NCBI RefSeq assembly: GCF_016805985.1 | Contig: NZ_CP017661.1 | Coordinates: forward strand, 806,001-870,000 | Direction: 5' to 3' | DNA: 64,000 bases | Source: Microbacterium sp. JZ31 | Lineage (GTDB): Bacteria > Actinomycetota > Actinomycetes > Actinomycetales > Microbacteriaceae | In this document: piece after piece, positions 35,025-43,158 of the stretch | Layout: each line of letters begins with the position of its first letter | Position numbering within the stretch: the first letter of the stretch is position 1 | Notes under the pieces: model-generated | Databases searched by the model: none | Seen by the model: only the letters and a program-made list of their open reading frames with translations | Told to the model about the DNA's origin: nothing | Program-made: the position numbers and the translations under genes

Positions 35025-36932
35025 GTGAGCGACTGGTGGGCAGCGGCGCCCGCCCTCGCCGCCGGGGTGCTCGTGATCTACGCTCCCGGGCTGGCCCTGG
35101 GGGCGGCGCTCGCACTGCGCGGATTCGCGCTGGTCGCGGCGGCCCCCGCCCTGACCTTCGGCGCCGCGGGACTGCTCGCGATCGCAGCGGGCCTCGTGGG
35201 CGTGCCGTGGACCCCGCTCACCGCGGCGGCCGGCGTCGCGCTGCTCGCCCTCGCGCTGTGGGCTCTGCGGCGGGCGCTCCGTCTCGGCGCGCTGCGCACG
35301 GAGGCGGACGGGCCCCGATGGGTCCTGCTGCTGGGTCTGGGCGTCGCCGCCGTCGCGACCGTGGCGACCCTCACGGCCTACATCGGCGCCCCCGATGCGA
35401 TCTCGCAGACGAACGACGCGATCTTCCATCTCAACGCCGTGCGCTGGGCGGTCGACACGGGCGACGCGTCGTCGCTGCTCATCAACGCGGTGCAGGGCTC
35501 GCGCGGCTTCTACCCGGCTGCATGGCACGCCGCGGTCTCGCTCGTCGTGCAGCTGGGCGTCGACCTGCCCGTCGCGGTGAACGCCGTGGTGATCGCGCTG
35601 TCGGCACTGGCGTGGCCGACGGGCGTGGCCTGGCTCATGCTCGTCACCACCCGATCGCGCCTGACCGCGGGACTCGCCGGCGCGATGTCGGCGGCGTTCG
35701 CGACCTTCCCGCTGCTCATGCTCCAGTGGGGCGTGCTGTACCCCAACCACCTCTCGATCGCGCTGCTTCCCGCGGCGATCGCGGCCGCCGTGAGCGTCGG
35801 ATCCGGGACCGCGGGCGTCGCCGGAGCGGTCCGCGCCGTCGGACTGGCGTGTCTCGCCGCCGCGGGCGTCGCCCTCGCGCAGCCCGCGACGATCCTGCCC
35901 CTCGCGCTCTGCGCGTGGCTCGTGTGGGCCGGGCGCGGCCTTACGGCGTGGCGGACGGCGCAGACGAAGGCGCGGGTCCGCGGCATCCTGCTGCTCGCGG
36001 TCGGCGGCGTCGCGGTCGCCGGGCTGTGGCTGGTGGTCGGCGCCATCCCCAGCGACGGGCACTGGCGGGAGTTCACGGGGATCCGGGATGCCGCGTGGCA
36101 CGTGCTTTCGCTCGCGCACCTCGGAGCCCCGCCGCGCATCGCGCTCGCGGTGCTCGTCGCGGTGGGAGTGGTGGCCGCGCTCCTGCGCGCCCCGCTGCGG
36201 TGGCTGGCCGCACTGTGGGCCGTGCTCGCGGCCCTGTACGTCACGGTCGCGGCGATCTCCCTCGACGTGGTGCGCAACACGCTCGTCGGCGCCTGGTACG
36301 AGGACCCCTACCGCATCGCCGCCCTCACGACCCTGGCGTCCGCGCCGCTGGCGGCCGTCGGCCTGGAAGCGCTCGTGCGGCTCGTCCTGGGGCGGCGTCT
36401 GCGCGAGCGGCTGCTCGCTCCGATCGCCGCCACGGCGGCCGTGGTGGTCGTCGTCCTGACGGTCGTGCTCACCCCGACGGTGTTCCGCGACGTCGTGTTC
36501 GACGTGGGCGGGGAGCGGCCGCATCCGTACCGCGAGGCGGAGGCGGACTATCTCGAGGACGACGAGCGCGCGCTGCTCGAGACGCTGCCCGACCTCGTGG
36601 CGGAGGACGCGACGATCATCGGCAACCCCGGCACGGGCATGGGCTTCGGCTTCGCCCTGACCGGCCTGGACGTGCAGCCGCGCTCGTGGCGCCCGCCGCG
36701 CAGCTTCCTGGACGTGCTGGGTCGGCGGCTGCCGGAGGCGGCCGCGGACCCCGCGGTGTGCGAGATCGTCGACGAGGTCGGTGCGGACTACGTGCTCGAT
36801 TTCGGCCCGGGCTTCTCCGAGCCGGGGCGGTGGGTGCTGCCGGGCTTCACGGGATTCGAGGGCCGCGAGGGCTTCGAGCTCGTGGCGGGAGACGGCGACG
36901 TGGCGCTGTGGCGCATCACCGCGTGCGACTGA
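35025..36932 (+). CDS. polytopic membrane protein (DUF6541-like), wall-polymer locus
   Basis: 635 residues, about 13 membrane spans through residue 485, then a soluble C-terminal part of about 150 residues outside the membrane (EADYLEDDERALLETLPDLV to the end). Actinobacterial DUF6541 proteins lie in glycan loci; their topology is like GT-C glycosyltransferases or polymerases. An acidic/polar first long loop (SQTNDAIFHLNAVRWAVDTG) fits the GT-C catalytic loop position. GTG at 35025 starts one base after the ATPase stop. Roles as lipid-linked sugar transferase or polymerase are guesses. A similar protein begins at 61867. Confidence 0.7.
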   Translation: MSDWWAAAPALAAGVLVIYAPGLALGAALALRGFALVAAAPALTFGAAGLLAIAAGLVGVPWTPLTAAAGVALLALALWALRRALRLGALRTEADGPRWVLLLGLGVAAVATVATLTAYIGAPDAISQTNDAIFHLNAVRWAVDTGDASSLLINAVQGSRGFYPAAWHAAVSLVVQLGVDLPVAVNAVVIALSALAWPTGVAWLMLVTTRSRLTAGLAGAMSAAFATFPLLMLQWGVLYPNHLSIALLPAAIAAAVSVGSGTAGVAGAVRAVGLACLAAAGVALAQPATILPLALCAWLVWAGRGLTAWRTAQTKARVRGILLLAVGGVAVAGLWLVVGAIPSDGHWREFTGIRDAAWHVLSLAHLGAPPRIALAVLVAVGVVAALLRAPLRWLAALWAVLAALYVTVAAISLDVVRNTLVGAWYEDPYRIAALTTLASAPLAAVGLEALVRLVLGRRLRERLLAPIAATAAVVVVVLTVVLTPTVFRDVVFDVGGERPHPYREAEADYLEDDERALLETLPDLVAEDATIIGNPGTGMGFGFALTGLDVQPRSWRPPRSFLDVLGRRLPEAAADPAVCEIVDEVGADYVLDFGPGFSEPGRWVLPGFTGFEGREGFELVAGDGDVALWRITACD

Positions 36933-36975
36933 GCGGCGAGGAGGCCGCGCTCAGGGGCGCGCCGACCCCGGCGAC

Positions 36976-36981
36976 TAGGAT
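36976..36981 (+). promoter_or_regulatory. -10 box, glycosyltransferase 2 gene
   Basis: TAGGAT lies 7 nt before the ATG at 36989, and overlaps the ATG at 36980, so the later ATG is the likely start. Confidence 0.5.
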
Positions 36982-36988
36982 GGGCGGC

Positions 36989-37747
36989 ATGGCACCACCC
37001 GTGGCGAGAACGCTGATCGTGGTGCCGGCGTACAACGAATCCGCCGCGGTCGGGGACGTGATCAGGGCCGTCCACGCGTCCGTGCCGGATGCCGACTGCC
37101 TCGTCGTCGACGACGCGTCGGCGGACGACACGGCGGCCGTCGCGGCCGCGGCCGGCGCCCGCGTGATGCGCCTGCCGGTCAACCTCGGGGTCGGCGGCGT
37201 GATGCGCGCCGGGTATCGCTGGGCGAGTGAGCAGGGGTACGACGTCGTCGTGCAGGTCGACGGCGACGGGCAGCACCCCGCGGAGGACATCCCCGCGCTC
37301 ATCGCGGGGCTCGACGAGGCCGACATCGTGATCGGCGCGCGCTTCGCCGGCACGGAGGGCGTGGGCGTGAGCTGGCCGCGCCGCGTCGCCATGTGGATCC
37401 TGGCGCGCACGCTCAGCCGCGTCGCGCGCACGCGCCTGACGGACACCACGAGCGGCTTCAAGGCGGCGGGTCCCCGCGCGGTGCGCCTGTTCGCGCGCAC
37501 GTACCCCGCCGAGTACCTCGGCGACACGATCGAGGCGCTCGTGCTGGCGGCGCGCGCGGGGCTCGTCGTGCGTCAGCGGCCGGTCGCGATGCGGGAGCGT
37601 CAGGGCGGCACGCCGTCCCAGAGCACCGTGCGGGCGACGGCGCACCTCATGCGGGCGTGCCTCGCGCTGTGCATCGCGCTGACCAAGCCGCGCGTCGGAG
37701 CCGATCCGCGCCCGGCGAGGGCGATGGCGAAGGCGGGTGTCGCGTGA
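36989..37747 (+). CDS. glycosyltransferase family 2 (DPM1-like)
   Basis: 252 residues from the ATG at 36989. GT-A fold: LIVVPAYNESAAVGDVI at the N-terminus, VDDASADDT, the metal-binding VVQVDGDGQHP, GARFAG, TDTTSGFKAAGPRAV and LGDTIEALVLAARAG. It resembles dolichol/polyprenyl-phosphate sugar transferases and rhamnosyltransferases of surface-polysaccharide loci but lacks membrane helices of its own. The partner may be the small DUF2304 protein whose start overlaps its stop by 4 nt. The upstream in-frame ATG at 36980 overlaps the -10 box and is less likely. Confidence 0.85.
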   Translation: MAPPVARTLIVVPAYNESAAVGDVIRAVHASVPDADCLVVDDASADDTAAVAAAAGARVMRLPVNLGVGGVMRAGYRWASEQGYDVVVQVDGDGQHPAEDIPALIAGLDEADIVIGARFAGTEGVGVSWPRRVAMWILARTLSRVARTRLTDTTSGFKAAGPRAVRLFARTYPAEYLGDTIEALVLAARAGLVVRQRPVAMRERQGGTPSQSTVRATAHLMRACLALCIALTKPRVGADPRPARAMAKAGVA

Positions 37748-38139
37748 TCAGCTCCACCACCTATGTGTTCGGCATCCTCGCGGCGGTCGCGGTGCTCGTG
37801 GTGATCTTCATCCTGCTGCGGCGAGGCACGCTGCGCGAGCGTCACGCCGTGTGGTGGATCGTCGCGGGCGTGCTGGCGCTCGTGATCGCGATCGTGCCGC
37901 AGTTGCTCGTCTGGGCGGCCGACCTCCTCGGCGTCGAGGTGCCCACCAACCTGGTGTTCTTCGTCGCGATCGCGCTGCTCGTGCTGCTGAGCCTGCAGCA
38001 CTCGGCCGAGCTGACCCGCGCCGAGGACCGCATCCGCACGCTCGCCGAGCATGTCGCGGCGCAGGACCTGCGCCTGTCCGAGCTCGAAAAGCAGTCCTCC
38101 GCCGATCACCAGCCGCGGGAGCAGCATGACGGCAGATGA
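37744..38139 (+). CDS. DUF2304-family small membrane protein
   Basis: 131 residues. Three membrane spans (YVFGILAAVAVLVVIFILL; HAVWWIVAGVLALVIAIV; TNLVFFVAIALLVLLSL) and a C-terminal coiled-coil-like helix (AELTRAEDRIRTLAEHVAAQ). DUF2304 genes usually follow a family 2 glycosyltransferase in polysaccharide loci and may give it a membrane anchor or carrier-lipid access; that is inferred. Start GTG overlaps the glycosyltransferase stop (GTGA), and its end overlaps the next gene by 14 nt. Confidence 0.85.
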   Translation: MISSTTYVFGILAAVAVLVVIFILLRRGTLRERHAVWWIVAGVLALVIAIVPQLLVWAADLLGVEVPTNLVFFVAIALLVLLSLQHSAELTRAEDRIRTLAEHVAAQDLRLSELEKQSSADHQPREQHDGR

Positions 38140-39334
38140 TCCTCGCCGGTCCCGGGTCCTGCTGGCCACCCGCCTGTTCGTTCCCGAGGTGAGCGCGGGG
38201 TCGTTCCGTCTGGGTGCGCTGGCGGAGGGCCTCGTGGCGCGGGGCGCGGAGGTCGACGTCGTGACCACGCGCCCGCCGCGCGCGCTCCGGGGACGCACCG
38301 TGCGGCTGCCCGGCGTGCGGATCCGGCGCTGGCCCGTGCTGCGCGACGCGGGCGGCAACGTGCGGGGCTACATCCAGTACCTGAGCTTCGACGCGCCGCT
38401 GGCCCTGCGGCTGATCGGCGCGCGCGCCGACGTGATCGTCGCGGAGGCGCCGCCCACCACGGGGCTGGTCGCGGCCGTCGTCGCGCGCCTGCGTCGACGC
38501 CCCCTCGCCTACTACGCCGCGGACGTCTGGACCGACGGGGTGGTCTCGATGGGCGCGCCGCGGGTCGTGGCGGGCCTGATGCGGGTCATGGAGCGGGCCG
38601 CGCTGCGGGCCTCCGCGGTCGTGCTGTCGGTGTCTCCCGAGGTGACGGAGCGACTCGTCGTGCTCGGCGCTGAGCGGGATCGCATCGCGACGATCGGCAA
38701 CGGCATCGACACCACGGTCTTCTCGCCCGACGTCGAGCCGCACAGCCCCGGTCGGCCGTACTTCGTCTACACGGGCACGATGTCGGAGTGGCAGCGACCG
38801 GATGTGTTCGTGCGAGCGTTCGCCCGGATCGCCGACCGTCACCCCGACGTGGACCTGCGGTTCTTCGGGCAGGGGGCGCTGCAGAGCGATCTGCGGGCGC
38901 TCGCCGAGCGCGCCGTGCCGGGACGGGTGCACTTCGGCGGAGTGGTGCCGCCATCCGATTCGGCGCGCTGGATCCGCGGCGCGCTCGCCGCCATGGTCAG
39001 CATCGCCCCCGGGGTCGGATACGACTTCGCCCGGCCCACCAAGACGTATGCTGCCGCGGCCTGCGGCACGCCCGTGCTGTTCGCGGGGGCGCCCACCGGG
39101 CGCGACCTCGTCACCACGGCCGGGCTCGGCGAGGGCGTCGGGTTCGAGGAGGATCAGGTCGCGGCGGCCATGGAGCGCCTGATCGCCCAGCACCGCTCGG
39201 GCGCGACGGAGGCGCACCGTACCGGACGCTCAGCGTGGGCACGAGAGAATGTATCGCTGGCGGCCGCCGGGCAGCGCGCCGCGGACGCCGTGCTCGGCGC
39301 GATCGCCGATCGACACGAGAGGAACGCAACGTGA
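38126..39334 (+). CDS. GT4-family glycosyltransferase (WbuB/WcaI-like)
   Basis: 402 residues. N-domain with TRLFVPEVSAGSFRLGALAEGL, VIVAEAPPTTGLVAAVVARL and YYAADVWTDGV; C-domain with YFVYTGTMSEWQRPDVFVRAF, FFGQGALQSDL, VHFGGVVPPSD and the donor-binding FARPTKTYAAAACGTPVLF. The KTYAAAACGTPV stretch has Lys and Thr where many GT4 enzymes have Glu, as in WbuB-like fucosaminyl transferases. It overlaps the DUF2304 gene by 14 nt and the next gene by 4 nt. Sugar donor is unknown; an aminosugar is suggested by the family resemblance and by the UDP-aminosugar genes that follow. Confidence 0.83.
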   Translation: MTADDPRRSRVLLATRLFVPEVSAGSFRLGALAEGLVARGAEVDVVTTRPPRALRGRTVRLPGVRIRRWPVLRDAGGNVRGYIQYLSFDAPLALRLIGARADVIVAEAPPTTGLVAAVVARLRRRPLAYYAADVWTDGVVSMGAPRVVAGLMRVMERAALRASAVVLSVSPEVTERLVVLGAERDRIATIGNGIDTTVFSPDVEPHSPGRPYFVYTGTMSEWQRPDVFVRAFARIADRHPDVDLRFFGQGALQSDLRALAERAVPGRVHFGGVVPPSDSARWIRGALAAMVSIAPGVGYDFARPTKTYAAAACGTPVLFAGAPTGRDLVTTAGLGEGVGFEEDQVAAAMERLIAQHRSGATEAHRTGRSAWARENVSLAAAGQRAADAVLGAIADRHERNAT

Positions 39335-39933
39335 GTCGGACGGACGTGCGCATCGCCGAGTCGGCGGATGTCGACGGCGATGCCCGGATCGGTGCGGGAA
39401 GCTCCATCTGGCATCTCGCGCAGGTGCGCGAGCAGGCGGTGCTCGGCGAGAACTGCGTGATCGGGCGCGGCGCCTACATCGGCACCGGTGTGCAGATGGG
39501 CGACAACTGCAAGGTGCAGAACTACGCGCTGGTGTACGAGCCCGCGCGCCTGGGCGAAGGCGTGTTCATCGGACCGGCGGTCGTCCTGACCAACGACACG
39601 TATCCGCGCGCCGTGAACCCGGACGGCACGCTGAAGTCGGCGCACGACTGGGAGCCGGTCGGCGTGACGATCGGCCGCGGCGCGGCCATCGGCGCTCGCG
39701 CGACGTGCGTGGCACCCGTGACGATCGGGGAGTGGGCCACCGTGGCGGCCGGAGCCGTCGTGGTCAAGGACGTGCCCGCGTTCGCGCTGGTGGCGGGCGT
39801 GCCGGCCAGGCGGATCGGCTGGGTCGGGCGCGCGGGTGTGCGGCTGGTGCCCGAGGGCGACCGCTGGCGGTGCCCCGAGACAGGAGACACGTTCGTCGAG
39901 TCGGACGGCGAACTGCGAGAGGTGACGAAATGA
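39331..39933 (+). CDS. left-handed beta-helix N-acetyltransferase (WbpD/WlbB-like)
   Basis: 200 residues with hexapeptide repeats (GDARIGAGSSIWHLAQVREQAVL in two runs; CVIGRGAYIGTGVQMGDNC; GVTIGRGAAIGARATCVAPV). It matches enzymes that acetylate the 3-amino group of UDP-GlcNAc(3NH2)A. The conserved IWH and the VVLTNDTYPRA loop are typical. The last 40 residues (RCPETGDTFVESDGELREV) form a small extra domain common in this group. GTG at 39331 overlaps the previous stop by 4 nt. With the aminotransferase and oxidoreductase genes directly downstream it forms the diacetamido-sugar module. Confidence 0.85.
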   Translation: MSRTDVRIAESADVDGDARIGAGSSIWHLAQVREQAVLGENCVIGRGAYIGTGVQMGDNCKVQNYALVYEPARLGEGVFIGPAVVLTNDTYPRAVNPDGTLKSAHDWEPVGVTIGRGAAIGARATCVAPVTIGEWATVAAGAVVVKDVPAFALVAGVPARRIGWVGRAGVRLVPEGDRWRCPETGDTFVESDGELREVTK

Positions 39934-41027
39934 GCGAATTCATTCCCCCCGCGAAGCCGATCATCGGCGACGAGGAGCGCGAGGCGGTCGATCGCGTGCT
40001 GCGCAGCGGCATGGTCGCGCAGGGCCCGGAGGTGGTGGCCTTCGAGAGCGAGTTCTCCGCGCACTTCGTCGCGGGACGACCCGTCGTGGCGGTCAACTCC
40101 GGCACCTCGGGACTGCACCTGGGGCTGCTCGCCGCGGGAGTGGGAGCCGGAGACGAGGTGATCGTGCCGTCGTTCACGTTCGCCGCGACGGGGAACTCGG
40201 TGGCCCTGACGGGCGCCACCCCGGTGTTCGTCGACATCGAGCCCGAGACGTTCACGCTCGATCCGGCCGCGGTCGACGCGGCCGTGACCGAGCGCACGAA
40301 GGGCATGCTGCCCGTGCACCTGTACGGTCACCCGGCACGCATGCGAGAGCTCGGCGAGATCGCCGCGCGCCGCGGCGTCGCGCTGTACGAGGACGCCGCG
40401 CAGGCGCACGGCGCGTCGCTCGACGGCGAGCCGGTCGGCACGTTCGGCGACTGGGCCATGTTCAGCCTGTATCCGACCAAGAACATGACGAGCGGCGAGG
40501 GCGGCATGGTCTCGACGGCCGACGACGCGCTCGCGCGTCGCGTGCGTCTGCTCCGCAACCAGGGCATGGAGCGGCAGTACGAGAACGAGATCGTGGGCTT
40601 CAACGCGCGCATGACCGACCTCCACGCCGCGATCGGACGCGTCCAGCTCACGAAGGTCGACGGCTGGACCGCCCAGCGCCGCCGCAACGCCGCGTTCCTC
40701 GACGCCAACCTGCGAGACGTCGTGATCCCGCCCGTCGCCGAGGGCGCCGCGCACGTGTACCACCAGTACACGATCCGCGTCCCGGAGGACCGCGACGGCT
40801 TCGTGCGCGCCCTGAAGGAGGAGCACAACGTCGGCTCCGGCGTGTACTACCCGATCCCGAACCACCGTCTGCCGTCGCTGGCGTCGTACGCGCCGGGTCT
40901 CGATCTGCCCGAGACCGAGCGCGCCGCGCGCGAGGTCGTCTCGCTGCCCGTGCACCCCTCGCTCACGCAGGACGACCTCGATCGCATCGCGACAGCGGTG
41001 AACGCCGTCGCCGGGGCGGGCGCCTGA
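39930..41027 (+). CDS. DegT/DnrJ/EryC1 aminotransferase (WbpE/WlbC-like)
   Basis: 365 residues. PLP-dependent sugar aminotransferase: FIPPAKPIIGDEEREAV, VNSGTSGLHLGLLAAGVG, VIVPSFTFAATGNSVALTGA, YEDAAQAHGA, and the Schiff-base Lys in YPTKNMTSGEGGMV. The PTKNMT form of the Lys motif fits WbpE/WlbC enzymes that aminate UDP-3-keto-GlcNAcA from glutamate. The C-terminal SGVYYPIPNHRLPS and LPVHPSLTQDDL are standard. It overlaps the acetyltransferase by 4 nt and the oxidoreductase by 1 nt, so all three proteins are likely made in step. Confidence 0.88.
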   Translation: MSEFIPPAKPIIGDEEREAVDRVLRSGMVAQGPEVVAFESEFSAHFVAGRPVVAVNSGTSGLHLGLLAAGVGAGDEVIVPSFTFAATGNSVALTGATPVFVDIEPETFTLDPAAVDAAVTERTKGMLPVHLYGHPARMRELGEIAARRGVALYEDAAQAHGASLDGEPVGTFGDWAMFSLYPTKNMTSGEGGMVSTADDALARRVRLLRNQGMERQYENEIVGFNARMTDLHAAIGRVQLTKVDGWTAQRRRNAAFLDANLRDVVIPPVAEGAAHVYHQYTIRVPEDRDGFVRALKEEHNVGSGVYYPIPNHRLPSLASYAPGLDLPETERAAREVVSLPVHPSLTQDDLDRIATAVNAVAGAGA

Positions 41028-42013
41028 TGTCCGCACTGCGGGCGGGCCTGCTCGGCGTCGGCATGATGGGGCGCCACCATGCGCGCGTGCTGCGCGAGGT
41101 CGACGGCGTGGAGCTCGTCGCGATCGCCGACCCCGGGGGAGACCCGCACGGCGTCGCCGGAGACCTCCGGATCCTGCCCGACATCGATGCGCTGATCGGC
41201 GAGGGCATCGACATCGCCGTCGTCGCGGTGCCGACGCAGTTCCACGAGGACGCCGCGCTCAAGCTCGCCGCGGCGGGCGTGCACACGCTCGTCGAGAAGC
41301 CCATCGCGCACTCGCTCGAGGCGGGGCGCCGGATGACCGACGCGTTCGCGCAGGCGGGTCTCGTCGGCGCGGTCGGGCACATCGAGCGCTTCAACCCCGC
41401 CCTGCAGGAGATGCGCCGCCGTCTGGAGGCGGGCGACCTCGGCGCGGTCTTCCAGATCGCGACGCGCCGTCAGGGCACGTTCCCCGCCCGGATCGCGGAC
41501 GTGGGCGTCGCGAAGGACCTCGCGTCGCACGACGTCGACCTGACGGCGTGGGTCGCGCAGAGCGCGTACGCGCACGTGTTCGCGCAGACGACGTTCAAGA
41601 GCGGCCGGGCGCACGAGGACATGATCGCGATCACGGGGCGCCTGCAGTCGGGAGTGATCGTCAACCACCTCGTCAACTGGCTGAGCCCGATGAAGGAGCG
41701 CGTGACGGTCGTCACGGGCGAGAAGGGCGCCTTCGTCGCGGACACCTCGACGGGCGACCTCACGTTCTACGCGAACGGCACGATCCCGCTCGAGTGGGAG
41801 TCCGTGTCCTCGTTCCGCGGCGTCTCGGAGGGCGATGTGACGCGCTACGCGTTCGCGAAGCGCGAGCCGCTGCGCGTCGAGCACGAGGCCTTCCGGGACG
41901 CGGTGCGGGGCCTGCCCAGCGACGTCGTCACCATGGAGCAGGGCCTCGCGACGCTCGCCGTCGTCGAAGGGGCGCTGGAGTCGGCCGGCTCGGGCGCGTC
42001 GGTCGCGCTCTGA
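41027..42013 (+). CDS. Gfo/Idh/MocA oxidoreductase (WbpB/WlbA-like)
   Basis: 328 residues. NAD-dependent sugar dehydrogenase: N-terminal Rossmann motif AGLLGVGMMGRHHARVL, VAIADP, VEKPIAHSLEAG with the conserved Glu-Lys-Pro, and GHIERFNPALQEM. WbpB/WlbA oxidise C3 of UDP-GlcNAcA to a ketone as the first step to 3-amino sugars. The short active-site strand DVGVAKDLASHDVDL includes the conserved Asp and His. Position after the aminotransferase (TGATG overlap) fits that role. A myo-inositol-type dehydrogenase is the alternative, but the setting argues against it. Confidence 0.85.
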   Translation: MSALRAGLLGVGMMGRHHARVLREVDGVELVAIADPGGDPHGVAGDLRILPDIDALIGEGIDIAVVAVPTQFHEDAALKLAAAGVHTLVEKPIAHSLEAGRRMTDAFAQAGLVGAVGHIERFNPALQEMRRRLEAGDLGAVFQIATRRQGTFPARIADVGVAKDLASHDVDLTAWVAQSAYAHVFAQTTFKSGRAHEDMIAITGRLQSGVIVNHLVNWLSPMKERVTVVTGEKGAFVADTSTGDLTFYANGTIPLEWESVSSFRGVSEGDVTRYAFAKREPLRVEHEAFRDAVRGLPSDVVTMEQGLATLAVVEGALESAGSGASVAL

Positions 42014-43158
42014 TGGTGAACCCGGTGGCGGCGCTCGCCGGCGGCGTCCGCTGGCGATGGCGGACCTCGCGGATCCCGCGACCGTCCGTCGCCGGCTCGC
42101 GCGTGCGGCTCATCATCGGTCCGGCGAACTCGGCAGGTCAGGGGTTCCGCTGGGCCCGTGCGGCGGAGCGGCTCGCGGGCGTGAAGGCGTACGCCTTCGC
42201 GATCCAGGCTCCCGGCGACCGCTTCCGCTTCCCCGCGGACGGCCGGGTCGCCGCGCTCGACTACTCGCGGAACTACGTCTGGCGTCGGCGGCAGCGGCGC
42301 GACGTCGAGTCGCGGTTCACGCACGTGCTGCTCGAGTCGGGAAGAGGCGTCTGGCGCGGGGACGCGGCCGAGCAGATCGCCGGGCTCCGCCGCGCGGGGA
42401 TCGAGGTCGGGATGCTGTTCCACGGTTCCGACATCCGCACACCGGACCGGCACGCACAGCTCGAGCCGGACTCGCCGTTCACCGACGGCTGGTATCCCGA
42501 GACCGAGAAGCTCCAGCGGCGCACCGCGGAGAACCACGAGCTCGTGAGCATGAGCGGGGGCCCCGTCTTCGTCTCGACGCCCGACCTGCTCGACTTCCTT
42601 CCCGAAGCGACGTGGCTGCCGGTCGTCGTCGACCCGGAGCCGTGGCGTCGCGTCGCGACGCGCCCGCCGCTCGAGCGCGAGCGTCCCCTCGTCGTGCACG
42701 CGCCGAGCAGACGCGGTCTGAAGGGCTCGGAGGCGATCGGGCCGGCCCTGCGCGCGCTCGACTCCGAAGGCCTCATCGCGTACCGCGAGGTCACCGGCGT
42801 GCCTGCCGAGCAGATGCCGCGACTGTACGGGGACGCGGACATCGTGCTCGATCACTTCGTGATGGGGGGCTACGGTGTCGCGGGCTGTGAGGCCATGGCG
42901 AGCGGTCGGCTCGTGCTCGCCCATGTGTCGGAGAGGCACCGGGAGGTCGTCCGGGCGGCGGCGGGCATGGACCTCCCCGTCGTCGAGGCGCGGGTCGGCG
43001 ACATCGGCGACGTCATCCGCACGATCCTCGCGGACCGCGACAGGTATCGCGCGCTCGCGGCGCGCGGCCCCGAGTTCGTCGCCCGCCTGCACGACGGCGG
43101 ATACGCCGCACGGACGCTGAGCGCCTTCCTCGGCGCGGATCGGGCGGCGATCGCATGA
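42013..43158 (+). CDS. GT4-like glycosyltransferase
   Basis: 381 residues. Divergent GT-B protein: N-domain RLIIGPANSAGQGFRWARAAERL, RFTHVLLESGRGVW and MLFHGSDIRTPDRH; C-domain LVVHAPSRRGLKGSEAIG, RLYGDADIVLDHFVMGGYGVAGCEAMASGRLVLAH, which is the nucleotide-sugar binding region with a Cys-Glu pair. The ADIVLDHFVMGGYG form is common in actinobacterial wall-glycan enzymes. It starts with a 1-nt overlap after the oxidoreductase and ends with a 4-nt overlap before the ABC flippase gene. Donor is unknown; it may use the diacetamido-uronic acid made by the genes upstream. Confidence 0.78.
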   Translation: MVNPVAALAGGVRWRWRTSRIPRPSVAGSRVRLIIGPANSAGQGFRWARAAERLAGVKAYAFAIQAPGDRFRFPADGRVAALDYSRNYVWRRRQRRDVESRFTHVLLESGRGVWRGDAAEQIAGLRRAGIEVGMLFHGSDIRTPDRHAQLEPDSPFTDGWYPETEKLQRRTAENHELVSMSGGPVFVSTPDLLDFLPEATWLPVVVDPEPWRRVATRPPLERERPLVVHAPSRRGLKGSEAIGPALRALDSEGLIAYREVTGVPAEQMPRLYGDADIVLDHFVMGGYGVAGCEAMASGRLVLAHVSERHREVVRAAAGMDLPVVEARVGDIGDVIRTILADRDRYRALAARGPEFVARLHDGGYAARTLSAFLGADRAAIA